Positions 11,831 to 23,486 of a stretch of 64,000 bases of DNA are shown in pieces; the first letter of the stretch is position 1; the number at the start of each line of letters is the position of its first letter. The DNA is taken from positions 62,613 to 126,612 of the forward strand of contig WBMV01005965.1 of assembly GCA_013396655.1 (NCBI GenBank). The letters run 5' to 3'. The notes beneath the pieces are model-generated. The model saw only the letters and a list, made by a program, of their open reading frames with translations, did no database searches and was not told the DNA's origin. Origin of the DNA: Campylorhamphus procurvoides (taxonomy: Eukaryota > Chordata > Aves > Passeriformes > Dendrocolaptidae). Position numbers and translations under genes: made by a program.

Positions 11831-14800
11831 TTAGCAATGTAAATACCATCCCACAGTTTACTAATGACCTCAATGAATCAAGAGGAGGCCCTGGTTTACC
11901 TTATGAAAACTTCCCAAAACAGCATGGCAAACAGAAACGTTGCCTATGCCTCCGGGGTCCACAAGCATTTCCATGTCCCCATGGTCCCGCCTCTGGTGAG
12001 GGACAGCAAGGGGAAGCCTCTGGAGGCAGCTTTGCCCTGCTGCCACCCCTGCTAAGGGTGCTGTACAGAGCTCCAACTGCTCCATCCTTCCTCCACTCGC
12101 TCTCCAGGGCTGTATTTTGTCTGCAACACATCCCCAGGGTCAAGAGAAGGAGGAAAAAAGCCTGTCTCAGGAAACAGGGGTTAGCCAGCACCTCTGCATG
12201 CTCTACTGTGTTTTACTGAGCTCCACACAGCACATCCACGGGAGGTGTCACAGCCCCCACTGCGCCCTGGCAGAGGTGCCGTGCATCCCCCCCTGTGCAG
12301 GGATGTGTGCTTCCCGGAGCTGTTGCAGGCTGCTGGCCTGCAGCTGTGCCTCACAAAATGTCTTCCTAGCCTAGAAATCACACTGCAGCCTGTGCAAGGG
12401 CTCACATCACCTGATAGGGCTTGTGCCTTTGGGAGCGAGGGGCTAAAGGAGATTAATGGGTATGTTGTTTCTGCCTCCCTGCCTGCACTTTTATTAAGTG
12501 CAACATCTTTCATAAGATACTAGAGCTGGTTGACAGTTCTCAACCAACACTTAAAAAAAATTTTCAGCCAAAAGTTGTTTTCAGTAAAGCTTCTGTTTTG
12601 AATAAAAAGGTGCCAATTTTATATTTTTTTCTGTTTTCACAGAAAAGGGATTTTTTTTTTACTGTTTCTTATTTCTCTTCATTTCTCCAGCTCAGGGAAA
12701 AAAAAACAACAAGAAAAGAAAGTAATTCTATCATAGGGCAGTTGGTTTTGGATTAATGTTGACTATCGTTCAATAATACTTTACTCAGCAGGACTTTTTG
12801 TGAAAATCCCAAGTTACTTTCAAACTCTTAAAGCAACACAGAGAAAAAAAAGGTGTCAATTCTTAGGCAGCTCTATAATCAAACCATGGATCAGGACCAC
12901 AAACGTTGCCAAAGTCTAGGTGTGGCTGATCTGGGTCCTTCTCAAGCACAAGCTGTACCCAAGACTGACATGGCCAGAGCTCAGCCAGGCAGGAGGGGAA
13001 TGTGCCCCAAGCCACAGCCAGATGGGAGGAGAGCGGGGCAGGAGCTCCAGGCTGGAGTGACACAGGGACTTTTGAGAGGAGGTGGCACAGAGGAAAGGTG
13101 TTTTGGGCAGCAGAGGCAGTGAAAAGATGCCAAGGAAGGAGCGGGTACAGTGTGGGGAGAAAGTTCCTGGTGCCCTACCTCTGCATTCCTGCATGCCAGC
13201 ACCATGCAGGTCAGTCCCTGGCACTGTGGGACCCTGGTTCCTGGCTAACAGTGAGGACTGCCAGCACCAGCACATGTCAGTGGGATTTGCAGGCAACACA
13301 CACAGGCCAAAGAAAGCATGAAACACATGGCTGAAAATCTCAGCATGGTAGCACTGAGTCAGTGCCACTCCCTCCCCAAAATCCTTGCTTAGGCAGCTGT
13401 TCCCAGGGGTGCAAAAACAAAAGGCGTGTGAAGAGAAGGAAGCCCAGGAAAACATAAGCTACAGCTATACAGTGTGACTATCATAAACAGCTAATTTAAG
13501 GAGCTTAACACAAGTCTTGTTGTGGGCATTGTAATGGCACGCTGGCTGCATCCATTATGTATGGAAACAGAAATATGCTGATTCAGCTGTGAGGGCTTTT
13601 GAAGTGATGGCAGCTGAATTTGCACGGAACCTTCGTCTGTCAATTCATCCTTTTAACTGAACAGGCATGTTTTTAACAAGCTGACACTTCTCCAGCTTGA
13701 CAAATGGTTTCGAAGACATCCTTTCTCTTGCAGCTGTTTGTCACTCACTCATGCTCCTTCAGGTACAGAGCTTTTTTTTTTTCTTTCACAGCAGAACACT
13801 CCCCCTTCCTCTCTACCCCATCTGGCTGTGCAGCATCACACTGCAGAAACTCCTATGAAGCACCAGAAGAAAAGAAAACAGCTGGGGAAAGGTTACCATG
13901 TCATATGCCCTCCTCCACAGATGCTATAATCTGATATGGTCTGCTTTCAGTATCCGGGGGTAATGAGAGCAGAGAAAGAAAAGCAAAACTAATAATAGAA
14001 AATACATGTAAATAGGGCCTCGAGAATGTAGTGCTTTAATACCTTTACCTTTGAAAAAACAAATTTAAGATGCAGCATGAGGTTATAAATAAAAAGAAAA
14101 AAAACATTGTGCATTATACTTTATAATGGCTCTGAAAGAATTCTGGGTTTTTCAAACATTGCACATCTAATCTGCAACTCAGAGAATGCACCCACAGATA
14201 ATTGAGAGTTGACTGTAAAAAAATCTTCTTTTGAATGACAGCTTGAAAAGTTCATGCACATTTTTCATGACAAATCCCCTAATTATCATTTCCATCAATA
14301 GACCGTTAACATATATTCCGGGCACTACAGGCAGGAGGAAAAAACTAAGTGGGAAGTACCAGAGACTTATCGTTCAGATAACAAAAAGCCCAAATTTTAA
14401 GCAGTGTTGCAAAAGGCCAGTAGTCAGCTCAGATGGGGATGGAATTTCTACGTACACACCAAGACAGCCTACTAGTGTCAATGTAACATGTCATGATAAC
14501 AGGGAGTTTGCAAAAGTAGCCCTCAAACTCAAGCTTCATGGCTTAAGCCAAGCTCTAAATAGCAACAGTCAGGAAAGGGGAGGGCCACTAGGTCAGAGTG
14601 TGTCTGGGATTTTCATACTCCCTCCACAGCTCACCAGCTGGCATGGATGACAAAACCTGCCCTGAGTTCTCCCTGTCAATGCTCGTATGCCTAATAAGAT
14701 GTGTGAACATAGCCCTAAAATGAAACTAAACTTCATTTTGCACCACCGCCCCCACAATGAGAAGCCCGCCTGATGTGCTGTGTATAGGTAATGCCGTTGC

Positions 14801-15194
14801 AACTTCTCTTCAAGGGTGGAACTTTACAAGGCAAACAGTTTGGATTAAAGGAGTGCATGGTCCAGCCAGTCATTAAGAAAGAACCAGTCACAAATTTCAG
14901 ATCCAGACCGACAAAATCTTAAGTAAATCCATGTCTAAGCTTGTGTTGTAATATGGGGTTTGGCTCTGCCCATCACGAAAATCACTACCTCAGGACTAGA
15001 TATTCACTTCTTCCATAAGCAAAGTTCATGAATTTGGATGTGGATTAGTCAGAGTGGCCATGTCATGAAAGGATGAAGAAAACAGTTCAGACCTCTGGCA
15101 GAGAAAGAGGAATGCATCACCTGTAGCCCTCACTGCATCTTTGTGTGCTGCTGCTTCTCCCAGCTTGGCTGCAACCTGCAGTGGTAAAGCCCAC
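11831..15194. other. no recognisable gene; noncoding DNA
   Basis: The longest open frame of the whole window is here, 179 codons on the minus strand at 12916-13455. It is Cys/Ser/Pro-rich, overlaps three other open frames and has no domain, so I treat it as chance. T10 at 12651-12660 and T11 at 13772-13782 are simple homopolymers. The block 14090-14340 is AT-rich with ATTA cores (for example CCTAATTATCATTT) and is another weak conserved-element candidate. Confidence 0.6.
13500..13660. promoter_or_regulatory. candidate regulatory element with MARE-like site
   Basis: TGCTGATTCAGC at 13576-13587 is close to the palindromic Maf recognition element TGCTGA(C/G)TCAGCA. Nearby are CCATTATGTATG and GCATTGTAATGG, both homeodomain/POU-like, and TGTCAATTCATCC. 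The density of such motifs suggests an enhancer, but single motifs of this length are expected by chance at some rate. Confidence 0.25.
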
Positions 15195-15297
15195 TGTGTA
15201 ATGTGCTGTTGAATGACCTTACTTGAGCAGGAGGTTGTGCCAGATGACCCTACCAGTGGTCTGTTCCCTTCCCTTACTCATTCTGTGATTCTGTGAT
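15195..15297 (+). mobile_element. CR1 LINE, old 3' tail with terminal octamers
   Basis: The visible landmarks are ACTTGAGCAGGAGGTTGTGC (15231-15250 region), CAGATGACCC directly after it, a degenerate 'gtctgttcccttccc' block that corresponds to the usual 'ggtcccttccaac', and then ATTCTGTGATTCTGTGAT at 15280-15297. That last string is two copies of the CR1 terminal octamer and marks the exact 3' end. CR1 normally ends in such microsatellite-like octamers, which are thought to be recognised by the element's reverse transcriptase. The copy is heavily 5'-truncated, and its left border is uncertain because the sequence upstream of about 15.2 kb no longer matches clearly. It differs from the 53.2 kb copy (ACTTGAGCAGGAGG against TGCAGAGGAGTTG before the ATGACC block), so the two belong to different subfamilies or ages. 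Confidence 0.85.
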
Positions 15298-18200
15298 GCC
15301 CTGACAGCCAAATTCCAGCCAAGGGCATTCAAGAGGAGAGACCTGTGGATTCACAGAGCACAAGCAGTGCTGCAGGCAGACACCATTCAGCAAACTATAA
15401 GGAGGATGCAGAGCAGTTGGATTATGGAGATGATGCTAAGAAGTGCTATTTTCACCCCTTCATTTCATAACACAGGGGCTCAAGCCTGAGTGTGGCCTTT
15501 TCTCTCCACTCTGAGTCACTGAGATCACTTTCAATGGCCTGTATGTTATTGCTGCACAGGCAGGATGGTTTCTCAGCTCCTGCCAGCTGAGCATTCATCC
15601 AGAAGACAGTAACACAGCAAAGGAGAAGATAGGAATGGCTCTGAGGGGATCCCAGAAGTTTCTTCCCCACAGGACGCATGATAGCTCCCCAGTCCAGTCT
15701 AAGTGCAGACCTCCAGGTCCACTCTGAGCCACTCCTAAGTCCAGATCTCTCACCAGAGAGCCAAAAACAAGTGCCCTCATCAGTGTCCAACTTGGAGGAA
15801 GGTCTCAGTCCTTCCTCTGAGCTTCAGGCCACTACGATCCTACAGACTCCACAGGGGGAACGCAGCCCACTCTGGGTGTTAGGAAGGGGGGTATCTGGTA
15901 TGTCTTCTACTCCCCAGCGCCCCTGCTCCCCAGTCCACTCTGTCAGGGACTGTCACCCCTGCAACAGGCATAAGCCTGCCAGCCTCACAGTTCACATGAC
16001 CCCAAAAGGCAAATGATTATTTGGAAGCAAAATATTTACCTAGTAGAACAGGGTAAAGTGCAGCAAACTTTATGAAATCAAATACTAAACTCCATATGCA
16101 GATCTCATGTATCTGGAAAGCCCTTTGGTATTCTTGTGACAGAGCAAATCCTAAAATGGAGGGATCATCTAACCAACTACCAGTGAGATTTTTTCACTGG
16201 CGGCCACTGAGTTAGAAGGAACAGGCTGGTTCTCACAGTGACCCATTTACTTTTCCTATTCGTGGCTGTGTCTTTCTCTTTTAGGAGATCAGTTTGCTTT
16301 TGCCAGATGGAGTCAAAGTCACCACTGTGAATCCAGCTTTTTTTTCCCGTTTCTTGGAAAGCACCAGTCAGTACCATGTCAAGAAAAACAAACAGAGAGG
16401 TTTGCTTAGGATCTATTTAAAGCAAAGCAACAGTGGTAGCTCCAATAAAACCTCAGGACCAGCACTGATGTTTGTGACAAAAGTGAGCCTACTGTGCATG
16501 AGGAGGGCCAGGATCATTGGAAAGCTTCAGACAATGTCCCATCTTTCAACCAAAGAGGTTGTAGCCATGCACAGTGCAAGCAAGAGAGCTCCTCTCCAGC
16601 ATCCCCACTGTCCCACACTGATGTGTAGGAAAAGTCCTGGAGCTCAGCCACCGTAAGCTGACATAAGGCCCTGAAATGCAGCAGACACACTGAGCAACCC
16701 AAGAGGAGGATCTGTTTTCTGTCTCAGCTCGGCAGACCTTGAGCAGTGGAAGATTGCTCTGACCCAGGAGACAGTCTGTGCTTAGCAGGGGGTGACGCAG
16801 CATCATGCTTGCCACCACCTCCTCCTGCACCCACAATTGGCACCAGGAGTCAGAAACCATCTGGAGAGGGAGTGTTGGAGCAGACAGGGGGCTGCAGAAG
16901 GTCCCATCCCACTGAGGTGTCTACTGCTGGAAAGCACCCCACACTGCTGGGAATCCTACACCACACACACACTTAGCCCAGGGACAGGGGCAATAACACA
17001 TACCCACCTCACCAGAGCACCATGAGGATAATTTCATTTAGTGTCTATAAAACACTCTGACAGTCTCCGTATGGAGCACAAAGCATTATTAAACAGCCAT
17101 GCAGGGCAAAGCCAATAGTGCTTCGCTTTTGTTTATATAAGGTATACTGCTGATACTGTACCCTTGGGAAACGGTAACAGCCATGGTTACAGTAGGGGAT
17201 TGCTGCAGGAATACTGACCGTACCTCTAAAAGCAATCTCAGAAATGTCTGGTCCATGGGGAATCTTGCTCTGTCCCACTTACAAGCATGCCAGTGCTTGC
17301 CTTTTCCTTCTGAAGTTCATTTCTGTAAAAGAGACATTCATAACTCCAAGCTCCTTACCAGTGAACCTAATCCAGCAAGTATCCAAGACATTCAGGAAAA
17401 GAGACTTTCATAGCATTGGAATTTTTCCATGCCAGCACTTTTTCATCCTAAGATAAATGGCTTTTACTTACAGGGCTAAAGGCCCTATTCTTTTCAAAGT
17501 ACTTCTCAGCTTCAAAGCAGCAATGGAAATTGGCCATGCACCTGGCCAGCTGATCCAGCCTGGAGTCAGCCAAACAGCAAAAGGTGTCTTTCTTTCCCAC
17601 AGCACCAAGAAGGGCTTTGCAGTGGACAAGCAGGCAGGAGGGCTGATATAAACAAGCTAACACTGAATTAATCAGGAGGTATTTAAGCAGGGCTCCGTCA
17701 GCAAAACTGGGGGCTGGTGCCCAGGATGCACCTGCCACATTGGGTGTTGGGTCTTTAAGAAAATCCTTCTCTGGAAAGATTGCTTTAGACACCCGCCCAC
17801 TGCACTGGGTCAAAGCGTCCCTGAGCCTTGTCATCTATCCAGTTCACCTGAGCAGGCACTGAAGGGCAGACCTCTGCAGCAATTTGGGAACAGGCCAGAC
17901 CTGACAACAGCTCCACAAACCCCTGTCCACTCATAGATTCCTGTGGGTGTGAGGGAGTGCTCCTGCAGATACTGCATGGAAGTTGATTTTATTTTTATCA
18001 CAGGGGTGGACAAACAGTTCATCTGATGAGACGTGTGTCTTTCTCATGAAACCAGTTTAGCAAACACCTTGGTGAAAGCAGTCTTGACAAAATTGCTCCT
18101 GGATGGCAGAGAGAAGCACAAAGCAGAGGAGGAGGAAGAGGGGAGGAAGCACACTTCTTGGGGGAGCTGGCCTCTGTACACAGACACCTGCAAGGGACTT

Positions 18201-19679
18201 CATGTTTGCATGCTTGAACTCCAAGCAAGAGCCTAGAGCAACTCCAGGCTCTCTGCTAGGCTTGTGGGGGACCCAACCAGAGGTGCCTAGAAAGCCCTAG
18301 GAGATCGTGGAGCTATCTGTGCCTTCCTCCAAAACCCTTCCCTCTACAGCTCCCTGGTGCTTGGGACCACCCATTTCTTTCCACCTGGCTTACCACCCTC
18401 CATCCCCAGCAAGTCCCTCCTGGCTAGGCTCCTGCCTCAGCAACCCTGTGGCTCCTGGCTGCTCAGCACTGAGACTGTCTGCAAGAGGTTGCACAATGCT
18501 TGACCACATTCAACTTGACCCGAGCAGGGGTTGTTGCTCTCACTTTCAAGAGCCACAGCCATAAAAAGAGACAGAATTTGCTGGCCAAGGAGAAGCCAGG
18601 GCAAGCTGATGCAGTGCAGGCTCCCAAGGTCAGTGGCTGCAGCTCTGTGCTGGGGGAGGACATGCAATGCCTAATGTGGAAATGTTTGTGTTTGGAGCAA
18701 TATATAGTTACATTTAGCCCCTAGCAGCTGTAGAGGCTGTTTACTGTAGCACACAGTCCTTGGCCTATTAGCTGAAGGCCTGACAGTGACCAGATGTGGA
18801 GAGGAGAGCCTGTGAAGCCTGCAGCCGTATTTATCTCTTTGCCAAGATCCCAACAGCATCTTGCCTAATAAGTCTGGCACAGAAATAATCATTTAAAGAG
18901 CTAAAAAACACAACATCCACAGCCCATCTTTACAGCCAGAAGGGGAGTTTTGTGAGGCTTACAGTCTAATCTTTCACCATCCCAAGTGCTTCCCTCCTAC
19001 TTCACAAACAGTGGGTGATTTATTTCCCAAATGGCTGGACACAAACCTCCTCCATGTAATCACTCAACAGGGAGGCTGCACCTCTGCAGCCAAACCTGGC
19101 CACTGGCAGTGGCTGCTCAGGGCAGAAGAAAGCAGCAGAAGCCACCACCCTGCATCTGCAGTGCCAGCAGCTTTTCTGGCAGGGAGGATGCCTGAGTCAC
19201 CAGGGGCTTACCCCGCTCCCCACACATCTGATACCCAGAGGAGAGCTGGTCCCTAGGCAGCCCTACCCCTGCCACTGAACCGTACCATGCACACACACGC
19301 CGGTCTGTGCACGCCTTGTGCAGTGGGGAAAGGACAGGCTGTACTGTCACGGCGTGTGTCCCAGCAACACCCAGAGCTCCACAGATTAGCCTTAACTTGC
19401 TAAATTTAAAACCAAAAGAAAACAAAGCAAGTTGTTAGGTGCTTTCTGAAGACCCAGAGAACTGTATCTTTGCTGGCAGAAGAACTGAATGTTGGATCAA
19501 CATCAACACCAAGAAACACAAGTTGTGCTCCACTGATTCACGTAGTTTATGACCTTGGCTAGCTGATAAGCCCATATAGTATGGTTTTCTGTGTTTTGCA
19601 GGCTGCAGGTACCAGGTGTTGTTGAAGGTCAGCGTTGAGGAAAGGGCTCTCCCACAGTCAGGTGAAAGTTACACAGAAT

Positions 19680-19880
19680 GATTTTTATGCAACATAAGCT
19701 TGTAGATGATTAACAATTTTCTTTCGGTTAACCGCGAAGTTAATAGTTATTCAAAGCACTCCATTGTAATGGGAGTGGAGACTGGGAGACGTACTACATT
19801 AACCTTTAATCTTGGACTGTGCAATAAAAATTAAAATGGAATATGGCACATAAGTATGATTAATTCTGCTTGCAAAGGGA
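19680..19880. promoter_or_regulatory. candidate conserved noncoding element with GTTAAC/GTTAAT half-sites
   Basis: The block contains a perfect 10-base palindrome CGGTTAACCG (19725-19734), followed closely by GTTAATAGTTATT (19739-19751). These are HNF1-type half-sites. Further TAAT/ATTA cores lie at GATGATTAAC (19716-19723 region), TTTAATC (19806) and TATGATTAAT (19855-19864). It lacks repeats and has the even, AT-rich texture of conserved noncoding sequence. Function is inferred, not shown. Confidence 0.28.
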
Positions 19881-22800
19881 GAGGGTGTCAGTGTATGTTT
19901 TGCACAAGAGTGTTTCCTTCTAACAGCAGGGTGCCCTGATGCAGGTGAGGATGTGCCACAGGAAGGCTGCATTCAGTGTTCAGCTCTGTGTTTTCAGCTT
20001 TTTTTCAAGCTCAAAATCCATCTTATTTCAAAATCCACCTTGTTAACTCAGCACCTCCAAAAAAATCTCTAAACTTCAGGGAATAGATGGGTGTTTGTTT
20101 TTTGTTTTTTTCCTAGTTGTGAAGGGGAGAAGGGAGAAAAAAGTGCAGAACTTGGCAATTTGAAACCATGGAAGAAGGCTACCATCAGTGAAACATCTGC
20201 TAGCCTGCCCTCACTGCAGTGCACTGCTCCAGGAAGAAGGATGGAGAATTTTCCAAAAAGCCCAATTTTCCCAGAATTTCCCTTTCTGAAGCCCCCTTTG
20301 CCCTGTCCTGGCTACATCTCTAGTGAGTTGCCATGGTTTGAGCTTGGCAGGAAAGACAGCCAGTGGGGTTCCCTTGGCCAGGACTCATTAGTGCCTCCCA
20401 GCCTCAGCCCATGTCACAGCCACTTTTCCCAAGCACTGCAGCCCTGCTAAGCACAGAACCATCACCACATGCACAGAGACTTGCTGAAGTCGATGACATT
20501 GAGTCTATTTTCTGTTCGCCACCCCAGTGGCAAAATGGAGAGAAAGAAGAGCATGAGAGACAGGCCCAAGAGGCAAACTTTGTGCTCCTAGAATTCCCCA
20601 GCTTAGCCACATTTGACTCTGAGGTTTGGTGGGGCTTTTCAAAAGTGTTGCAAAATCTGGGTTTGGACTTGTCTTTCCCCTTTTGTCCTTCCCACTCCCC
20701 CAAGCCTGCCAAAAGTCCCTTGCCTGATGTCACCAGTGTTTGACCTAGGTCACTCACAGCCAGCACAAGGACTGAGAGACTGGGTTTATCAGGTTGAATC
20801 AGAAATGTTTTCAAGGCAAATTCCTCCTGCATTTCAGACACACCTGAGTGAGCCTGCCCACTTGTTTTCCTGAGGAACCAGCACTTCCTTGTCTCAGCCA
20901 GAAGTGGAAGTGTTAAGCTAGCGTAAGTGGTTGGTTACTTTTATGAGTATTTTCTCAGCTATGGGTGTTTCCATGAATCACGCTAAATCTCCAGCTGTCT
21001 ATAAGTCAACATGCACTTCCTAATGCTTTCTGCATTCATTTGACAGCCATGCCAATATAATGTGTGCATTAAGAGGGAAATCAGCCAGCTAATGAGAAGG
21101 CACTGGAAGCATCTCTGCAGGCTGACGTGCACTGGTTTTCCCAACAAGCCAAGTGGAGTGACCCCGCACACCAGTGCATGCCTGGCCCCCTGTGATGCTG
21201 GGGTCTGCCCCTGCTACTGACAGCCCACAGCAAACCTGGCCTCACAACAGAAGGCATGCTGGCCAGAGAGCAGGGAGAAGAGGTGAAGAGGTGGCTATTC
21301 TCCTTAGGAGTCCAAGATGCATCTCCTGCACACAGTTCACAGGTATTGGGGAATCCAAATACCTTCACAGTGTGCCTGCAGATCCCCGCAGTCTGCCTGC
21401 CTTTTGTGCAGGGAGCCTCCAATGGGGAGGATGCAAGGATCCAGCCTCCACCCTGCTCTCCCTCTGCCCAGGAGTTGTTTCCTCCCTTCTTCCTCCATAG
21501 AAAGTGCTCAGCACTTTCAAGACAGTGTCTGCTCTTGTGCCTTCCTTCCTGACACCAAGCTCTGTTTTGGTTTTGACAAGCCCCGGTGGAGCTGAGCCCT
21601 GGCAGCCACAGCAGGGTGGGCAGCGCTCAGCTGAGTTCTCAGGGAGCACAGAAGCGTGCAGTGCTTGCAGGCAGCATGAACAGGGCCCTCTACCACTGCA
21701 GTCCGTGGCCCAGCAGCTCTGATGGGCATCTCCCTGAGGTCTCTCAGTCCTAGGCATCCTGCTGAGACCCAGGGTGGGTCAGCAGATAGTTGGCAGGGTA
21801 GGCAGGAGGGCACATCCTGTTTAGGCGTAAGGCAGGTCACACAGAGCCTGCGTCAGCCCAGGCTGAGAAAACACTGCCTGTTCAGTGTGTTTGCCTTTGA
21901 GAAATAGAGTTAAGAAAGAATGAAGTCATAAACATAAGGATATACATAATGGCATATCTATAATGGTTCTATAATTGCTGGGCTTTTGTGCATAGTTAAT
22001 CTACAACCTGGGCTAACCTACCCCAAGGTAATGGAGAAGCAGTGATAAATGTGTGCCATCCTCCTACCTCCATACAAGCCACTGCCCCTGAATATTATAA
22101 AGAAAGTTATCATGAAAGAGTTACCTGCAAAGGTCTGCAGGATGAGGCCTTTTATATTTTCCAAGGCCAAGGTGCATCCTGATACCTGGAGCTGCATCAC
22201 TGCTAGGTGATGCTGAACCAGCAACACCCCACAGAGCCCTGCAGCATAAGACACAGCACCCAGGGACAGCAGGGCCTTGTGCTATCACTTAGCCCAACAG
22301 TGGGACCAAATTTTGGCAGGACCCTATTAAAAATGCTGCTATGTGAAACTTGTTTCCAGTGAGAACCAAACATCTGGAAAATATGCACTCCAGAGCAGAC
22401 TGGGAATAAGAGCAGGGCTAGAGCAGCCAACTCTCATCTGACTGATGACAGAACCAAAGGTTCAAGATGTTTTCCTGGAGAAAAAACAGGCCTCACATTT
22501 GCTCTGCATATGTGTAGAAAGCACCTGAACATGGTACTTGAAGGAAGGGTATTTAGGAGCATGCCACAACCAGAGGAAAAGACAACAGCATTGCAGGTCC
22601 AAAAGCTAGTGTGTCATGAATTACTGCAAAGTCACTTAAATTCTGGCATTAATCCTAAACTGGATCAGTAACTACCTAGTAACTTTATCTAATAAAGGAC
22701 AGGCATATTGCATTTACATCTCTCCTTAACTTCCCACCCCTTCCACTTCCATTTACTGGCAAAAGTCCTAGGAGAAGCTATAAATTTGTTGGAAAGGAAC

Positions 22801-23464
22801 GGTACAGCAGCAATAACAATACACTGTTCACAAAGTGGGCTATATGTAAAGCCCATTCAGGCTTCCCTTCAGACCCTGGCATGCTGAGGGGCAGAGCTCT
22901 GTGCCCACTCAAACATAATTTGGTCAGTGTCATGATGTACGTGTGGGCACTTGGAATTCATTTACCCATGTCATGGCATGCAGCTGCCTCTGTGCAGGTC
23001 TCTCCTCAAGCCTTCCCACACCAGCTTCCTCTTCTCTGCTCCCTCTAAGAGTGCTATTTTGCACCAAGAGTCATGCAGCCATCCTTTCTGGTCTCCCCCT
23101 GGGTCCCTATAGATGGTTGTGCATCCTAAAGGCCCCACAGCAAGCACAACAGCAGGGTCGAGAAGTCAAGGGCATCCACACAACCATATCTCCCTGCGGC
23201 AACACTGACACAAATCCCCTGTGCACACAGCAAGGCTTCCACAGGGCGCTTTCTGCACCTGCTCTGTGGACAGACTTATCAGCCTCCAAGGCTGTGAAAC
23301 TCATAATCTATAAAAGCCATGAGTCACTCCAAAAAAATCTTACATCTTGCTCTACTTCAAAGCATTTCCTAGAACTGCACCGGCTGTGAGGCCTTGAAGA
23401 CACAATTGTTTTCTGAAATTAAAAATTCCCCCTTCTGGTCTGTTGCAGCACCTCCTAAAATGCC

Positions 23465-23486
23465 AGTATCTTGTGAGTATCTTGTG
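23465..23486. repeat. perfect tandem duplication, 2 x 11 bp
   Basis: The unit AGTATCTTGTG occurs at 23465-23475 and again at 23476-23486 with no mismatch. It is a small local slippage product. Confidence 0.9.

Noticed and set aside
12916..13455. Longest open frame of the window, 179 codons on the minus strand
   Set aside because: It overlaps open frames in several other frames, has no recognisable domain, and its length is within chance expectation for 64 kb. Composition is Ser/Pro/Cys-rich as in translated noncoding DNA.
18925..18985. Possible MIR-like antisense segment (TTTTGTGAGGCTTACAG)
   Set aside because: Only one landmark of about 14 bases; flanks do not fit the family.
22607..22650. 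MIR-like antisense string (CTAGTGTGTCATGAATTACTG then CAAAGTCACTTAAATTCT)
   Set aside because: The next family blocks do not follow, so the resemblance may be chance.
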